A DNA stretch of 14,303 bases from an uncultured Bacilli bacterium (GTDB lineage Bacteria > Bacillota_I > Bacilli_A > RF39 > UBA660). The notes under the pieces are model-generated. The model was given only the letters and a program-made list of their open reading frames with translations. It made no database searches and had not been told where the DNA came from. The translations under genes and the position numbers were made by a program. Of this stretch, positions 1 to 7,354 are shown piece by piece. Numbering within the stretch: position 1 is the stretch's first letter; every line of letters begins with the position of its first letter. The stretch spans positions 1 to 14,303 of the forward strand of contig CAJTLA010000035.1 of the NCBI GenBank assembly GCA_910576985.1, in the 5' to 3' direction.

Positions 1-279
1 TTAATTAAAAATGGTAAATTTTTAGAAATTATAATGAATTTGAAAAACAGTCAACGATTGCCTAATATGAATGATTTGGAGTTTTCTAAAGGAAATATAA
101 AAACAGAAGATTATAATGGATATGATTTATTTAAAGTTATAGGTAGATATTTAATAGAAACAAAAACGCAAGGAGAACTTTTAAAATATATAAATGATAA
201 AAGTAAAGTTATAAATGATGGAAATACTATATTAGAAGTAAGCTTAATATATTTTTCAGAAAAATATAATTTAAAATGA
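1..279 (+). CDS. 3' end of an unrecognised gene (5' end outside window)
   Basis: The frame is open from base 1 to a TGA at 277-279, giving at least 92 residues. An ATG at 34 has no ribosome binding site, and the codons before it are open, so the gene most likely enters from beyond the left edge. The visible part is hydrophilic, rich in Lys, Asn and Ile, with a predicted helical stretch around GYDLFKVIGRYLIET. No signal peptide, membrane segment or family motif is seen. It is more AT-rich than the following genes and is the only gene here that ends in TGA. The product is not recognised; a fragment of accessory DNA is possible. Confidence that it is coding is moderate. Confidence 0.45.
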   Translation, partial: LIKNGKFLEIIMNLKNSQRLPNMNDLEFSKGNIKTEDYNGYDLFKVIGRYLIETKTQGELLKYINDKSKVINDGNTILEVSLIYFSEKYNLK

Positions 280-529
280 AAAGTTGTTGTACGTCTTCCC
301 TTAAGGCACCAAAGAGGCACAAAGTCGCACTTTAGCGATTTACTTATATATAAAGTTCATAGTATTTGATATTATGGATTTTTTTCATGTTTAGAGGTAT
401 GAGTTTTTATGAAAATGTCTGTAGGTAGATTATTGCGAAAAAATATGATACATAGAAAAAAACATCAGATTTCAATTTCATGATTATCGTTAGATTGCTG
501 TTATACAAAAATATTATTTTTTTAATAAA
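280..529. other. Poorly coding intergenic stretch
   Basis: About 250 bases with no supported gene. A hairpin-capable sequence lies near 322-341 (AAGTCGC / GCGATTT around a 6-base loop) but no T-run follows. A 24-codon ORF at 409-483 is preceded by AGAGGTA and begins MKMSVGRLLRK, vaguely like the first helix of an XRE-type repressor; it then stops at TGA. It is too short to call and may be a remnant. No tRNA or riboswitch fold was recognised. Confidence 0.4.
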
Positions 530-564
530 AAAAACTGTTATTTTTATTATAGATAACAGTTTTT
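530..564 (-). terminator. Intrinsic terminator, bidirectional in form
   Basis: CTGTTAT at 535-541 pairs with ATAACAG at 553-559 across an 11-base loop, with A-run and T-run flanks. Read on the minus strand the hairpin is followed by a long U-run, so it ends transcription of the CmpB-like gene, whose TAA (563-565) touches its edge. The same CTGTTA/TAACAG stem recurs in the cotYZ terminator near 12640. Confidence 0.75.
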
Positions 565-1204
565 ATGGTTTAAAATAGACATAATGAAATCCTATTTTTT
601 TGTAAATGGTAGAGGCTCTTGGAAGATCTAATATTCTAGCAATAAACAAGTTATAGAATTCATCAATCAAAATAACAGAACATAGTGATATACTAATCAT
701 TAAAAATAGTTTTTTATTTATATGTGTTGCTAGTGAAAAACAAAGTGGGACGATAATATAAATGAGTAATAAACTAGATAGCCCAAAAAATAAAGCACTT
801 CTTAAGCAGACGAATCCACCGATGTTTCCGAAATTTAGAATTTCTGAATTGTAGTCCCAGCAGCGAAGACCATTTCCGATGATGTACATGCCTAATCCCG
901 AAAAGTATTCTAAGATACCACATGATAAGAAACTAATTAAGAATACATTTTGTACTTTTTTCCGTTGTTTGTAAGTTAAGAAGTATATCATGATGGAGCC
1001 AGTTGCATAAATATTAATCCATGGGAGAAAATTTCCGCCTCTCCAATAAAATTGTTTCATGCCTCCATTAAAATAGTAAAAAATGAATTCGTATAAAAAA
1101 CCAAATATTCCTGCTAATACAATAATCAAGCAAAATATTCCTATCATGGTTGTTTTGTCAAAGGAATGATTTTCATTTAAGTATTTGTTGTACTTCTCTT
1201 TCAT
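563..1204 (-). CDS. CmpB-type (PF06541) multi-pass membrane protein, 'putative ABC transporter permease'
   Basis: Integral membrane protein of 213 residues with about five hydrophobic segments. The family signature is visible: an FLYE segment in the first helix, RCWDYN (about residues 114-119), a glycine-rich turn, then CLRSALFFGL (about 133-142). This is the PF06541 family, often annotated as a putative ABC transporter permease. No ATPase partner is present here and the true function is unknown. I chose the ATG at 1204 because AAGGAG lies nine bases upstream. A longer frame to 1258 starts without any ribosome binding site. A TATAAT sequence at 1229-1234 (minus) fits as a -10 box, with a weak -35. 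The gene stands alone, diverges from the lipoprotein gene and ends at the 530-564 hairpin. Confidence 0.75.
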   Translation of the reverse strand: MKEKYNKYLNENHSFDKTTMIGIFCLIIVLAGIFGFLYEFIFYYFNGGMKQFYWRGGNFLPWINIYATGSIMIYFLTYKQRKKVQNVFLISFLSCGILEYFSGLGMYIIGNGLRCWDYNSEILNFGNIGGFVCLRSALFFGLSSLLLIYIIVPLCFSLATHINKKLFLMISISLCSVILIDEFYNLFIARILDLPRASTIYKKIGFHYVYFKP

Positions 1205-1274
1205 ACTAAAAAACTCCTTGCTAAAAATATTATATAATAAACTTTTTTGTTTTGACATATTTTTTTGAAATTAA

Positions 1275-1304
1275 TTGATATGTTTTTGTAAAAAAGAGTA
1301 TAAA
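1275..1304 (+). promoter_or_regulatory. Candidate sigma-A promoter of the lipoprotein gene
   Basis: TTGATA (1275-1280), an 18-base spacer and TATAAA (1299-1304), followed by AGGAGGG at about 1333-1339 before the ATG at 1345. Confidence 0.5.
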
Positions 1305-1344
1305 TTTAAAATATTGATGTCAAAATAAAACTAGGAGGGAATTT

Positions 1345-1899
1345 ATGAAAAAGGTATTGTGTACATTAGTACTTACATTTTCGTTTTTTTTGGTAGGATG
1401 TAATTTGGGAAAAGAGCTTACAAATACCCCTACGAAACAAGTTGAGATTTTTTTGAATAAGTATCAAACTTTGGATAAAGAGGTATTGGATGACTTGGAT
1501 CGTGTGATATCAGAAGAGGAGAATTTTGATGGTAGTATGAGGGAAAAATATCGTCAAATTATGAAAGATTCTTTTCAAAAGCTTGCTTTTCAAATTAAAG
1601 ATCAAAAAGAAGATGGAGATAAAGCCGTTGTAACAGCTGAAGTAGAAGTTGTGAATTTTGGAAAGATTTTGAGTACATCTAATCTTTATTTGGAAGAACA
1701 TCCTGAGTTATTTCATGATAATCATGGAGAACATGATCCCAAAAAGTTTATGAGTTATCGTTTGGATCAAATGAAAGATAATCATGAAAAAATAAAATAT
1801 ACAATTGATTTTCATTTGACAAAGAAAGATGAAGAATGGCATTTGGATGATTTGAGCAGAGAAGATGAACAAAAAATTCAGGGAATTTATCAATATTAA
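1345..1899 (+). CDS. Small secreted lipoprotein of unknown function
   Basis: 184 residues. The N-terminus has Lys-Lys, a hydrophobic stretch and the lipobox LVGC with Cys19 as the lipidation site, so the mature protein should be anchored to the outer face of the membrane. The rest is charged and soluble. A pattern of helix, then two strand-like segments (DGDKAVVTAEVEVV, near 93-106; KIKYTIDFHLTKKDEEWHLDDL, near 150-171) resembles the NTF2-like/DUF5105-type folds found in Firmicute lipoproteins. That fold assignment is inference only. The ribosome binding site AGGAGGG is strong. A His-rich segment (HDNHGEHD, near 124-131) might bind metal but is not conserved in a family I can name. No terminator separates it from the next gene, which has its own promoter. 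Confidence 0.7.
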   Translation: MKKVLCTLVLTFSFFLVGCNLGKELTNTPTKQVEIFLNKYQTLDKEVLDDLDRVISEEENFDGSMREKYRQIMKDSFQKLAFQIKDQKEDGDKAVVTAEVEVVNFGKILSTSNLYLEEHPELFHDNHGEHDPKKFMSYRLDQMKDNHEKIKYTIDFHLTKKDEEWHLDDLSREDEQKIQGIYQY

Positions 1900-1920
1900 A
1901 CGTCAGAGATGATGTTTTTT

Positions 1921-1948
1921 TTGACAAAATACAAAAATGTGGTATTAT
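1921..1948 (+). promoter_or_regulatory. Strong sigma-A promoter of the 338-residue protein gene
   Basis: A perfect TTGACA (1921-1926), a 16-base spacer and TATTAT (1943-1948). It lies inside the upstream extension of the longer open frame, which argues that translation starts downstream at 1987. Confidence 0.75.
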
Positions 1949-1986
1949 ATAGCAGATTGAATTTGTGGTTAAAAGGGGGGAATATT

Positions 1987-3003
1987 ATGAATTATAAGTT
2001 AACACCAACTGATTATGAGGATATGAGAACGTTGGTTTCTGTTACAGAATCTATTTTTGATACTGTTATGTTTTTATCACAATTGGAGATTGAAAATAAA
2101 AAGGGTACAACAGAATATCGTTGTGGTTTAGAGAGATTAAAATCTTCTTTGGGAATGGAACCTGTAATTTATGGAAGAATTGGTACTTCAGTATTGAAGC
2201 TGATAGCTGCTGTGGACTATATTCAATCTAATTTGCATGCTTCTTCTATCAGTACTGAAGAAATTTTGTTGAAGGGTTCTGACTCTGATATGATTTTAAT
2301 GAGAATTTTGATCAGACTATTTGCTGATATTTCTGTAGAACAAGGTGTGAAAGAAATTGTGAATTCTGAAAAAACAGATGATGATGATCCTTTCTTAAAT
2401 TTTGTTTTCAGCTCTCTTGAATCTGTAGGCATTAGCTATGCCAGTGACGTGAAACTTAAATTAAGTGCACAACAGGATTATAATACTTTCGCTTTGTCTA
2501 TTTTAAAGAAGCAAACGGCATCCTCTCAAAATAAAGATATTCGTTCACATTTGATTATGGCCAAATATCGTTATTCATTTATGTATCAAGAAATTGAAGA
2601 ATTATTGGTAAGAGAAAATTTTGAAATTCCATCACATGCTTATTTACAAGCATTATGTTTGGGTCAGTTACAAGGGAGATCGGATAAGCGAATTTATTTT
2701 CAAATTCATAAAATGATGTTTGATATAGCATGTATACATATGGAATCATTATTAAAATATTCTGATGATATGCTAAAAGATCCTGTGAAAAAAACGGAAG
2801 CAGTTCTTTTGGTAGGAAGGTTAAGAGCTAGTTTATTGTTATTAGATGAATCAGGTATAACAGCTGCAAATGAGGTGTTTCATATTTTAATGGAGCAGAG
2901 TGATGGTGGAGAAGTAGTAGAAATGATTACGAATGCTTATCGTCAGCATAAAAAGGATAAAAGCATTCCGCTAACGTTAAGTTTTTATCAGAAGAAAAAA
3001 TAA
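1987..3003 (+). CDS. Unrecognised soluble, mostly helical protein
   Basis: 338 residues from the ATG at 1987, which follows AAAAGGGGGG at a good distance. An in-frame ATG at 1909 lies upstream of the promoter and is not the start. No signal peptide, membrane helix, cysteine cluster or catalytic motif is seen. The sequence looks almost wholly alpha-helical, with an acidic patch (SEKTDDDDP, near residues 126-134) splitting it into an N-terminal and a C-terminal helical block. The C-terminus is basic. The arrangement could suit a scaffold or regulatory protein with helical repeats, but that is speculation. It is a monocistronic unit with a near-consensus promoter, so it is probably well expressed in vegetative cells. 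Family unknown. Confidence 0.75.
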   Translation: MNYKLTPTDYEDMRTLVSVTESIFDTVMFLSQLEIENKKGTTEYRCGLERLKSSLGMEPVIYGRIGTSVLKLIAAVDYIQSNLHASSISTEEILLKGSDSDMILMRILIRLFADISVEQGVKEIVNSEKTDDDDPFLNFVFSSLESVGISYASDVKLKLSAQQDYNTFALSILKKQTASSQNKDIRSHLIMAKYRYSFMYQEIEELLVRENFEIPSHAYLQALCLGQLQGRSDKRIYFQIHKMMFDIACIHMESLLKYSDDMLKDPVKKTEAVLLVGRLRASLLLLDESGITAANEVFHILMEQSDGGEVVEMITNAYRQHKKDKSIPLTLSFYQKKK

Positions 3004-3081
3004 AAGAAATTTTATTTTTTTTTGAAATTATGTGATTATAGCGTTTGACCAATTTCTTTTGATGGTACAAAGATGAAAACG

Positions 3082-3108
3082 AAGTTATTCAGGGTTCTTA
3101 ACTTTTTT
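3082..3108 (+). terminator. Possible weak terminator
   Basis: AAGTTA (3082-3087) and TAACTT (3099-3104) can pair around an 11-base loop, followed by a short T-run. It lies 80 bases after the preceding stop codon. The stem is only six pairs. Confidence 0.35.
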
Positions 3109-3123
3109 ATAAAATTATATACA

Positions 3124-3152
3124 TTGACAGATAAGGTATGTTATGTTATTCT
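3124..3152 (+). promoter_or_regulatory. Candidate promoter of the padR operon
   Basis: TTGACA (3124-3129), a 17-base spacer and TATTCT (3147-3152). A TATAAT at 3152-3157 overlaps but would need a 22-base spacer. The TATGTTATGTTATT stretch inside may be where the PadR protein represses its own operon, as is common for the family; this is inferred. Confidence 0.55.
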
Positions 3153-3174
3153 ATAATTAGACAGGAGGGATAAT

Positions 3175-3495
3175 TTGTCAATTACTTCGGATATTATTAG
3201 AGGCCATACAGAAACAATTATTTTAAGCCATCTATACGAAAAAGATAGTTATGGTTATGAAATTAATAAAATGATTAAACAAAAAACAAATCATCAATAT
3301 GAGCTTAAAGAAGCAACATTGTATTGTGCCTTTAAACGTTTAAAAGAAAATGGGTATATCGAATCTTATTGGGGAGAACAAGCAGTTGGTGCTAGAAGGC
3401 GATATTACCGTATTACAGAAGATGGAAAAAAATACTATAAGGAATGTAAAAAAGATTGGGAAAATACGAAAAAAATTTTGGATCAATTAATTTAG
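3175..3495 (+). CDS. PadR-family winged-helix transcriptional regulator
   Basis: 106 residues, the usual size of a short PadR protein. The family pattern is plain: an RGHTETIILSHL first helix, DSYGYEI (residues 23-29), the recognition region ending ATLYCAFKRLKENGYI (normally GTLYPALKRLE..GLI), the wing with ARRRYYRITEDGKKY and a C-terminal dimerisation helix. The start is TTG at 3175, since AGGAGGG lies five bases before it and the frame matches the family N-terminus. PadR proteins are usually repressors released by a small ligand or envelope stress. The stop codon is immediately followed by the ribosome binding site of the HAAS-domain gene, so it heads a three-gene operon of a well-known type (PadR, HAAS/DUF1700, DUF4097) and probably controls it. 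Confidence 0.9.
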   Translation: MSITSDIIRGHTETIILSHLYEKDSYGYEINKMIKQKTNHQYELKEATLYCAFKRLKENGYIESYWGEQAVGARRRYYRITEDGKKYYKECKKDWENTKKILDQLI

Positions 3496-3504
3496 GAGGA
3501 ACTT

Positions 3505-4152
3505 ATGAATAAAATAAAAAATTATGTAAATGACTTGTTTAAGGAAGTCAAAAGTACTAGAAAAAGTGAAGAATTAAAAGAAGAAATTGTTGCTGATTTA
3601 GAGGAAAAGTATCAAGATTTAATTCATAGTGGAACCAGCGAAAAAGATGCATATAATGAAGTAATTCGTGGAATTGGTGATATTGATGAATTATTAGAAG
3701 GATTAAAGGTTTCTTCTTATTCAGAGCAATTAAGTATTAGAAAGAAAAATGCGTTTGTTGTATCTCTTTGTATAGGGATTTATATTTTGGCTTTAATTAG
3801 TGTTATTGTATGTGAAGAATTATTAGAGTTACCAGATACGGTTTCTGCAATTTGTTTTTTTGGAATTGGAGGATTAGCTACTTGTATTTTGGTATATCAT
3901 TTTATGTCTATTCCAAAATATGAAAAAGAAAGTGATACTTTGGTAGAGGAATTTAAGGAGTGGAAGCATACCAAAAATAAGAATAAACAGTTATTAAATG
4001 CTTTAAATACAATTACTTGGTTATTAATTTTGATCATATATTTTACAATTAGCTTTTTGTTTAATTGTTGGTATATTAGTTGGATATTATTTTTAGTGGC
4101 ACCACTTATTACTACTATTATTGGATTATTTATAGGAATGGGTGAGGAGTAA
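3505..4152 (+). CDS. HAAS/DUF1700-type membrane protein
   Basis: 215 residues. Residues 1 to about 68 form the HAAS signalling-type domain: helical and charged, with the typical ELKEEIVADLEEKYQDL and GDIDELLEGL elements. Two hydrophobic hairpins follow, at about 85-130 and 163-213, giving four membrane helices. HAAS proteins accompany PadR regulators and DUF4097 proteins in Firmicutes and are thought to couple the membrane state to that regulator; the biochemical role is not established. The ribosome binding site AGGAGG overlaps the padR stop. The TAA at 4150-4152 lies one base before the next ATG, so translation is likely coupled. Confidence 0.85.
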   Translation: MNKIKNYVNDLFKEVKSTRKSEELKEEIVADLEEKYQDLIHSGTSEKDAYNEVIRGIGDIDELLEGLKVSSYSEQLSIRKKNAFVVSLCIGIYILALISVIVCEELLELPDTVSAICFFGIGGLATCILVYHFMSIPKYEKESDTLVEEFKEWKHTKNKNKQLLNALNTITWLLILIIYFTISFLFNCWYISWILFLVAPLITTIIGLFIGMGEE

Positions 4153-4153
4153 T

Positions 4154-5086
4154 ATGAAAAATAGTACAAGGATGATATTGATTGTCATTTGTTTTATATT
4201 AGTGATATTTCTAATTGGTGTTTTGGTTTGGGGAATTGTTGCGAGAGATTTTGAATATGGTGGAAAACGAAAAATTGTGAAGGAAGAACATTATGATATT
4301 ACAGAAATAGATTCTATTATTATTACTACTCGTTCTGCAGATATTAAGTTTTATGATACTGATGGAAATGATGTTCGAATTGTTCAAAAAATGGGAAGAA
4401 AGGCAAATAAAAGAGATTTATTTCAGACTCAGAATCATGGTGGTATTTTAGAAATCGAAGAAACAAGTGGTAGAGGATCTTTCTGTATTGGATTTTGTTT
4501 TATGAAAAATAGTGATTATGAAATTTATTTACCAAGTTCATATCAGAAAAAAATAACAGTTAAAACAGCTTCAGGAGATGTAGACATTAGCTTGAAAAAT
4601 GAGTTATTAAAGCAAGTAGAAATCACTACGACTTCAGGAGATATTCACTTGAAGAGTAAACTTATTTTGGATAGAATTACACTGAAAAGTACTTCAGGAG
4701 ATATTCAAGCAGTGGAACTAAATAGTTCAGCGATTTATATGGGAACAGTATCAGGAGATATTGAAACTGAAGCGTTAGACGGAAATATAGAAATAAAAAC
4801 GACTTCAGGAGATATTGAAACTCATTATGTGAAAGGTAGTGTACAGATCAAAACAGTATCAGGAGAAGTTGAAATAGATGATTTTGTGATTCTTGGAGAA
4901 TCAAAAATAACTACGACTTCAGGAGATATTGATGTTGTTTTAGATAGTGCATCATCTTGTAAAATGAGTGCAGATAGTGTATCAGGAGATATTCGTTTTC
5001 CACATTCTGAATCAGTGATTGGTGATGGTACTCATTTATTGTATTTTAAAACAGTATCGGGAGATATTCAAGTAACGAATCGTTAA
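4154..5086 (+). CDS. DUF4097 membrane-anchored beta-repeat protein with nine SGD motifs
   Basis: 310 residues from the ATG at 4154; GTGAGGAG before it is a good ribosome binding site, so the in-frame GTG at 4142 is not needed. An N-terminal membrane helix (about 6-30) leaves the rest outside the cell. From about residue 130 to the end, nine copies of a [A/T/V]-S-G-[D/E]-[I/V] motif recur every 16-21 residues, each followed by a short strand. This is the DUF4097 single-stranded beta-helix pattern. Nucleotides are also strikingly conserved at each copy (seven of nine carry GGAGATATT). Cysteines in the sequence FCIGFCF (near 109-115) may form a disulfide. It is the last gene of the PadR operon and is followed by a clear terminator. 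Function in the envelope is unknown; a protein-binding or sensing role is inferred from fold and context. Confidence 0.88.
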   Translation: MKNSTRMILIVICFILVIFLIGVLVWGIVARDFEYGGKRKIVKEEHYDITEIDSIIITTRSADIKFYDTDGNDVRIVQKMGRKANKRDLFQTQNHGGILEIEETSGRGSFCIGFCFMKNSDYEIYLPSSYQKKITVKTASGDVDISLKNELLKQVEITTTSGDIHLKSKLILDRITLKSTSGDIQAVELNSSAIYMGTVSGDIETEALDGNIEIKTTSGDIETHYVKGSVQIKTVSGEVEIDDFVILGESKITTTSGDIDVVLDSASSCKMSADSVSGDIRFPHSESVIGDGTHLLYFKTVSGDIQVTNR

Positions 5087-5120
5087 AAAATTATTTCATT
5101 TATTTGAAATGATTTTTTTT
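5087..5120 (+). terminator. Intrinsic terminator of the PadR operon
   Basis: ATTATTTCA (5090-5098) pairs with TGAAATGAT (5105-5113), with one G-U pair, across a short AT loop. Eight T residues follow. Confidence 0.8.
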
Positions 5121-5124
5121 CTGC

Positions 5125-5151
5125 ATAACTAGTCCTTTTTTTTCATATTTT
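5125..5151 (+). promoter_or_regulatory. Candidate sigma-E (mother-cell) promoter of dacB-spmA-spmB
   Basis: ATA at 5125-5127 and CATATTTT at 5144-5151, 16 bases apart, match the sigma-E pattern (ATA, 16-18 bases, CATAyAnT) except for one base of the -10 box. No sigma-A promoter is seen between the terminator and the gene. In B. subtilis the same operon is sigma-E dependent, which supports the assignment. Confidence 0.5.
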
Positions 5152-5166
5152 TTATTAGGTGAGAGT

Positions 5167-6252
5167 ATGAAAAAATGGATCGTTGTATTGTTGTCATTTA
5201 TTTTCGCATTTAATAATGTAAAAGCAATGAATACTAGTGCTTCATGTGCAATTGTAATGGATCAAAATAGTAATCGAATTTTGTATTCTAAGAACATTCA
5301 TAAAGTGAGAAGTGTTGCTAGTATTTCTAAAATTATGACAGGTATTTTGGCTGTTGAATCCGGAAAATTGGATGATAAAGTGACTGTTGGAGATGAAATT
5401 TTAAAGGCATATGGATCAGCTGTTTATTTGCAAGTTGGAGAGACTTTGACACTTCGGGATTTGGTATATGGACTTATGTTGCGAAGTGGAAATGATGCCG
5501 CTTTAGCAATCGCTACTTATGTTAGTGGAAGTGTGGAAAAGTTTGTAGAAGCTATGAATGATAAAAGTTTAAAAATAGGGATGAAGAATACCACTTTCCA
5601 TAATCCACATGGTTTGGATGAAGAGGAGGGCAATTTTTCGACAGCATATGATATGGCAGTCTTAACAAGTTATGCTATGAAAAATAAAGAGTATCAAAAA
5701 ATTGTAGGAACTAAAAAATATACATTAAAAACAGATAAAAACCATTATGTGTGGAAAAATAAAAATAAGTTGTTGAATACTTATCAATATACAACAGGTG
5801 GGAAGACAGGTTTTACAGAAATTGCAAAACGTACTTTGGTTTCCACTGCTAGCAAAGATAATACAGATTTGGTTGTTGTTACACTCAATGATGGGAATGA
5901 TTTTGAAGATCATAAAAATTTATATGAAGAAGCATTTTCTTTTTACAGAACTTATACAGTGTTAGAGAAAGGGGAAGTTTCGATTCCAGGAGAAACTTAT
6001 TATAAAGATTTTAAAATTTATTTGAAAAATGATTATAAGATGATGTTAGCTGAAAATGAAAAGGGTAATATTATTTTAAAATATCAGTTGGATAAAAAAC
6101 GGAATTTTAATTCAGGAGATAAGATTGGAGTTGTCAAAGTAATGTTAGATGATAAAAAATTTTATGAAGAAGATTTATATGTGGAAAAACAGGAGAAACA
6201 GTCAAAAACTTCTATTTGGAAAAAGATAGGTAGGTGGTTCACACATGATTAA
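5167..6252 (+). CDS. dacB: D-alanyl-D-alanine carboxypeptidase, sporulation type (DacB)
   Basis: 361 residues, an S11-family penicillin-binding protein that removes the terminal D-Ala from peptidoglycan stem peptides. A signal peptide ends near residue 20 (VKA). All three active-site motifs are present: S52-I-S-K55 (nucleophile Ser52), S107-G-N109 and K213-T-G215. A beta-rich C-terminal domain (about 255-345) and a basic amphipathic tail (TSIWKKIGRWF) follow, as in low-molecular-weight PBPs that sit on the membrane. Its linkage to spmA and spmB matches the B. subtilis dacB operon, where the enzyme controls cross-linking of the spore cortex. That context makes DacB more likely than the vegetative DacA or the related DacF. 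AGGTGAGA precedes the ATG. Its end overlaps the spmA start by eight bases. Confidence 0.9.
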   Translation: MKKWIVVLLSFIFAFNNVKAMNTSASCAIVMDQNSNRILYSKNIHKVRSVASISKIMTGILAVESGKLDDKVTVGDEILKAYGSAVYLQVGETLTLRDLVYGLMLRSGNDAALAIATYVSGSVEKFVEAMNDKSLKIGMKNTTFHNPHGLDEEEGNFSTAYDMAVLTSYAMKNKEYQKIVGTKKYTLKTDKNHYVWKNKNKLLNTYQYTTGGKTGFTEIAKRTLVSTASKDNTDLVVVTLNDGNDFEDHKNLYEEAFSFYRTYTVLEKGEVSIPGETYYKDFKIYLKNDYKMMLAENEKGNIILKYQLDKKRNFNSGDKIGVVKVMLDDKKFYEEDLYVEKQEKQSKTSIWKKIGRWFTHD

Positions 6253-6829
6253 TAAAATTTGGGCATTTTTTATTGTAGTTGGAAGTTTTTTTTGTATTAT
6301 GACTGGAAAGATTGAGGTTTTAAATAATGAGATTTTAAATAGTGCGAAAAATAGTTTTGATATGGTGATTCAGTTATTTCCTGTGATGGCGCTTTGGCTT
6401 GGAATTATGAATATTGCTTCTGTTTCTGGTTTGTTAGCGAAATTTGCTCATATGATATCTCCTGTTTTGAGTAAGCTATTTCCAGAAATTCCTAAAAATC
6501 ATGAATCACTTAGTTATATTGCTTCTAATATTGTGGTGAATATGGCAGGTTTGGGAAGTGCAGCGACTCCTTTTGGATTAAAGGCTATGAAGTCATTACA
6601 AGAAATTAATCCTAATAAAGATACTGCGAGTCGAAGTATGATTACCTTTTTGGTTTTGAATACAAGTGGTGTTACTTTAATACCAACAACCATTATTTCT
6701 CTTCGAATGATGTATCATAGTATGGATCCTACTGGCATTGTATTTGCATGTATTTTAGCGACTACTTTTTCTACAATAGGGGGGTTATTGATCGATCGTT
6801 TGATTGCAAGGAGAAGTTGCCATGTTTAA
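6245..6829 (+). CDS. spmA: Spore maturation protein A
   Basis: 194 residues, the normal SpmA length. It is a polytopic membrane protein of the nucleoside-recognition/GATE fold (PF07670). Recognisable family stretches are the AKNSFDMVIQLFPVMALWLGIM segment near residues 35-56 and GLGSAATPFGLKAMKSLQEINP near 102-123. SpmA and SpmB are needed for spore core dehydration and heat resistance in Bacillus and Clostridium, by an unknown transport activity. The ATG at 6245 overlaps the dacB stop and the end overlaps the spmB start, so all three are translationally coupled. Confidence 0.93.
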   Translation: MINKIWAFFIVVGSFFCIMTGKIEVLNNEILNSAKNSFDMVIQLFPVMALWLGIMNIASVSGLLAKFAHMISPVLSKLFPEIPKNHESLSYIASNIVVNMAGLGSAATPFGLKAMKSLQEINPNKDTASRSMITFLVLNTSGVTLIPTTIISLRMMYHSMDPTGIVFACILATTFSTIGGLLIDRLIARRSCHV

Positions 6830-7343
6830 GTTGTTATCTAGTATGATGATTCCATTATTGGTATTGATGGTATTGATTCATGGAATATTAAAAAAAGTAG
6901 ATGTGTATGATGTTTTTATAGAAGGTACTAAGGAAAGTTATGGAATGATTTTAGAGCTTTTTCCAACACTATTAGGAATGATTCTTGGGATTAATATATT
7001 TTTAAAAAGTGGAGTATTAGAGTTTGTATTGCAAGGTCTTGCTCCATTTTTTAGTTATCTAAAAATTCCACTTGAAATTATTCCTATGGCGATTATGAGA
7101 CCGATTTCGGGAAGTTCTACTTTGGCGATATTAAATAATATTTATGAGACATTTGGGCCAGATGGGTATTTGGGAACTTTGGCTTCTGTAATTCAAGGTT
7201 CTACGGATACGACATTTTATGTATTGACATTATATTTTGGGAGTATTGGTATTAAAAAAATTCGATATGCGATGTGGGCCGGTTTGAGTGCCGATTTAAT
7301 TGGTATTGTTACTAGTATTATTATTGTCAATTGTTTGTTTTAA
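6822..7343 (+). CDS. spmB: Spore maturation protein B
   Basis: 173 residues from the ATG at 6822, which follows AAGGAGA; a TTG at 6804 is in frame but lies upstream of that site. Polytopic membrane protein of the same GATE family as SpmA. Family hallmarks include GTKESYGMILELFPTLLGM near residues 35-53, IMRPISGSSTLAI (near 90-102) and QGSTDTTFYVLTLYFG (near 127-142). It forms the last gene of dacB-spmA-spmB and probably acts with SpmA in the mother cell or at the forespore membrane. In B. subtilis the next gene is rluB; here it is found 6 kb further on. Confidence 0.93.
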   Translation: MFKLLSSMMIPLLVLMVLIHGILKKVDVYDVFIEGTKESYGMILELFPTLLGMILGINIFLKSGVLEFVLQGLAPFFSYLKIPLEIIPMAIMRPISGSSTLAILNNIYETFGPDGYLGTLASVIQGSTDTTFYVLTLYFGSIGIKKIRYAMWAGLSADLIGIVTSIIIVNCLF

Positions 7344-7354
7344 TATTGGTTACA

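Noticed and set aside
280..360. tRNA or integron-type attachment site
   Set aside because: The slightly more GC-rich stretch forms one imperfect hairpin but no cloverleaf and no recognisable core sites.
277..525. Possible read-through of TGA as tryptophan (Mycoplasma-type code)
   Set aside because: The frame after 279 holds only TGA stops up to 523, but recognised genes in the window use TGG for conserved Trp, none needs an in-frame TGA, and the extension resembles no known protein.
1909..1986. 26-residue N-terminal extension of the helical protein
   Set aside because: The extension contains the TTGACA/TATTAT promoter, and a strong ribosome binding site precedes the ATG at 1987.
4550..5080. 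CRISPR-like or tandem DNA repeat in the SGD region
   Set aside because: The repeats are in frame within an intact coding sequence, vary in spacing and encode the DUF4097 beta-helix motif.
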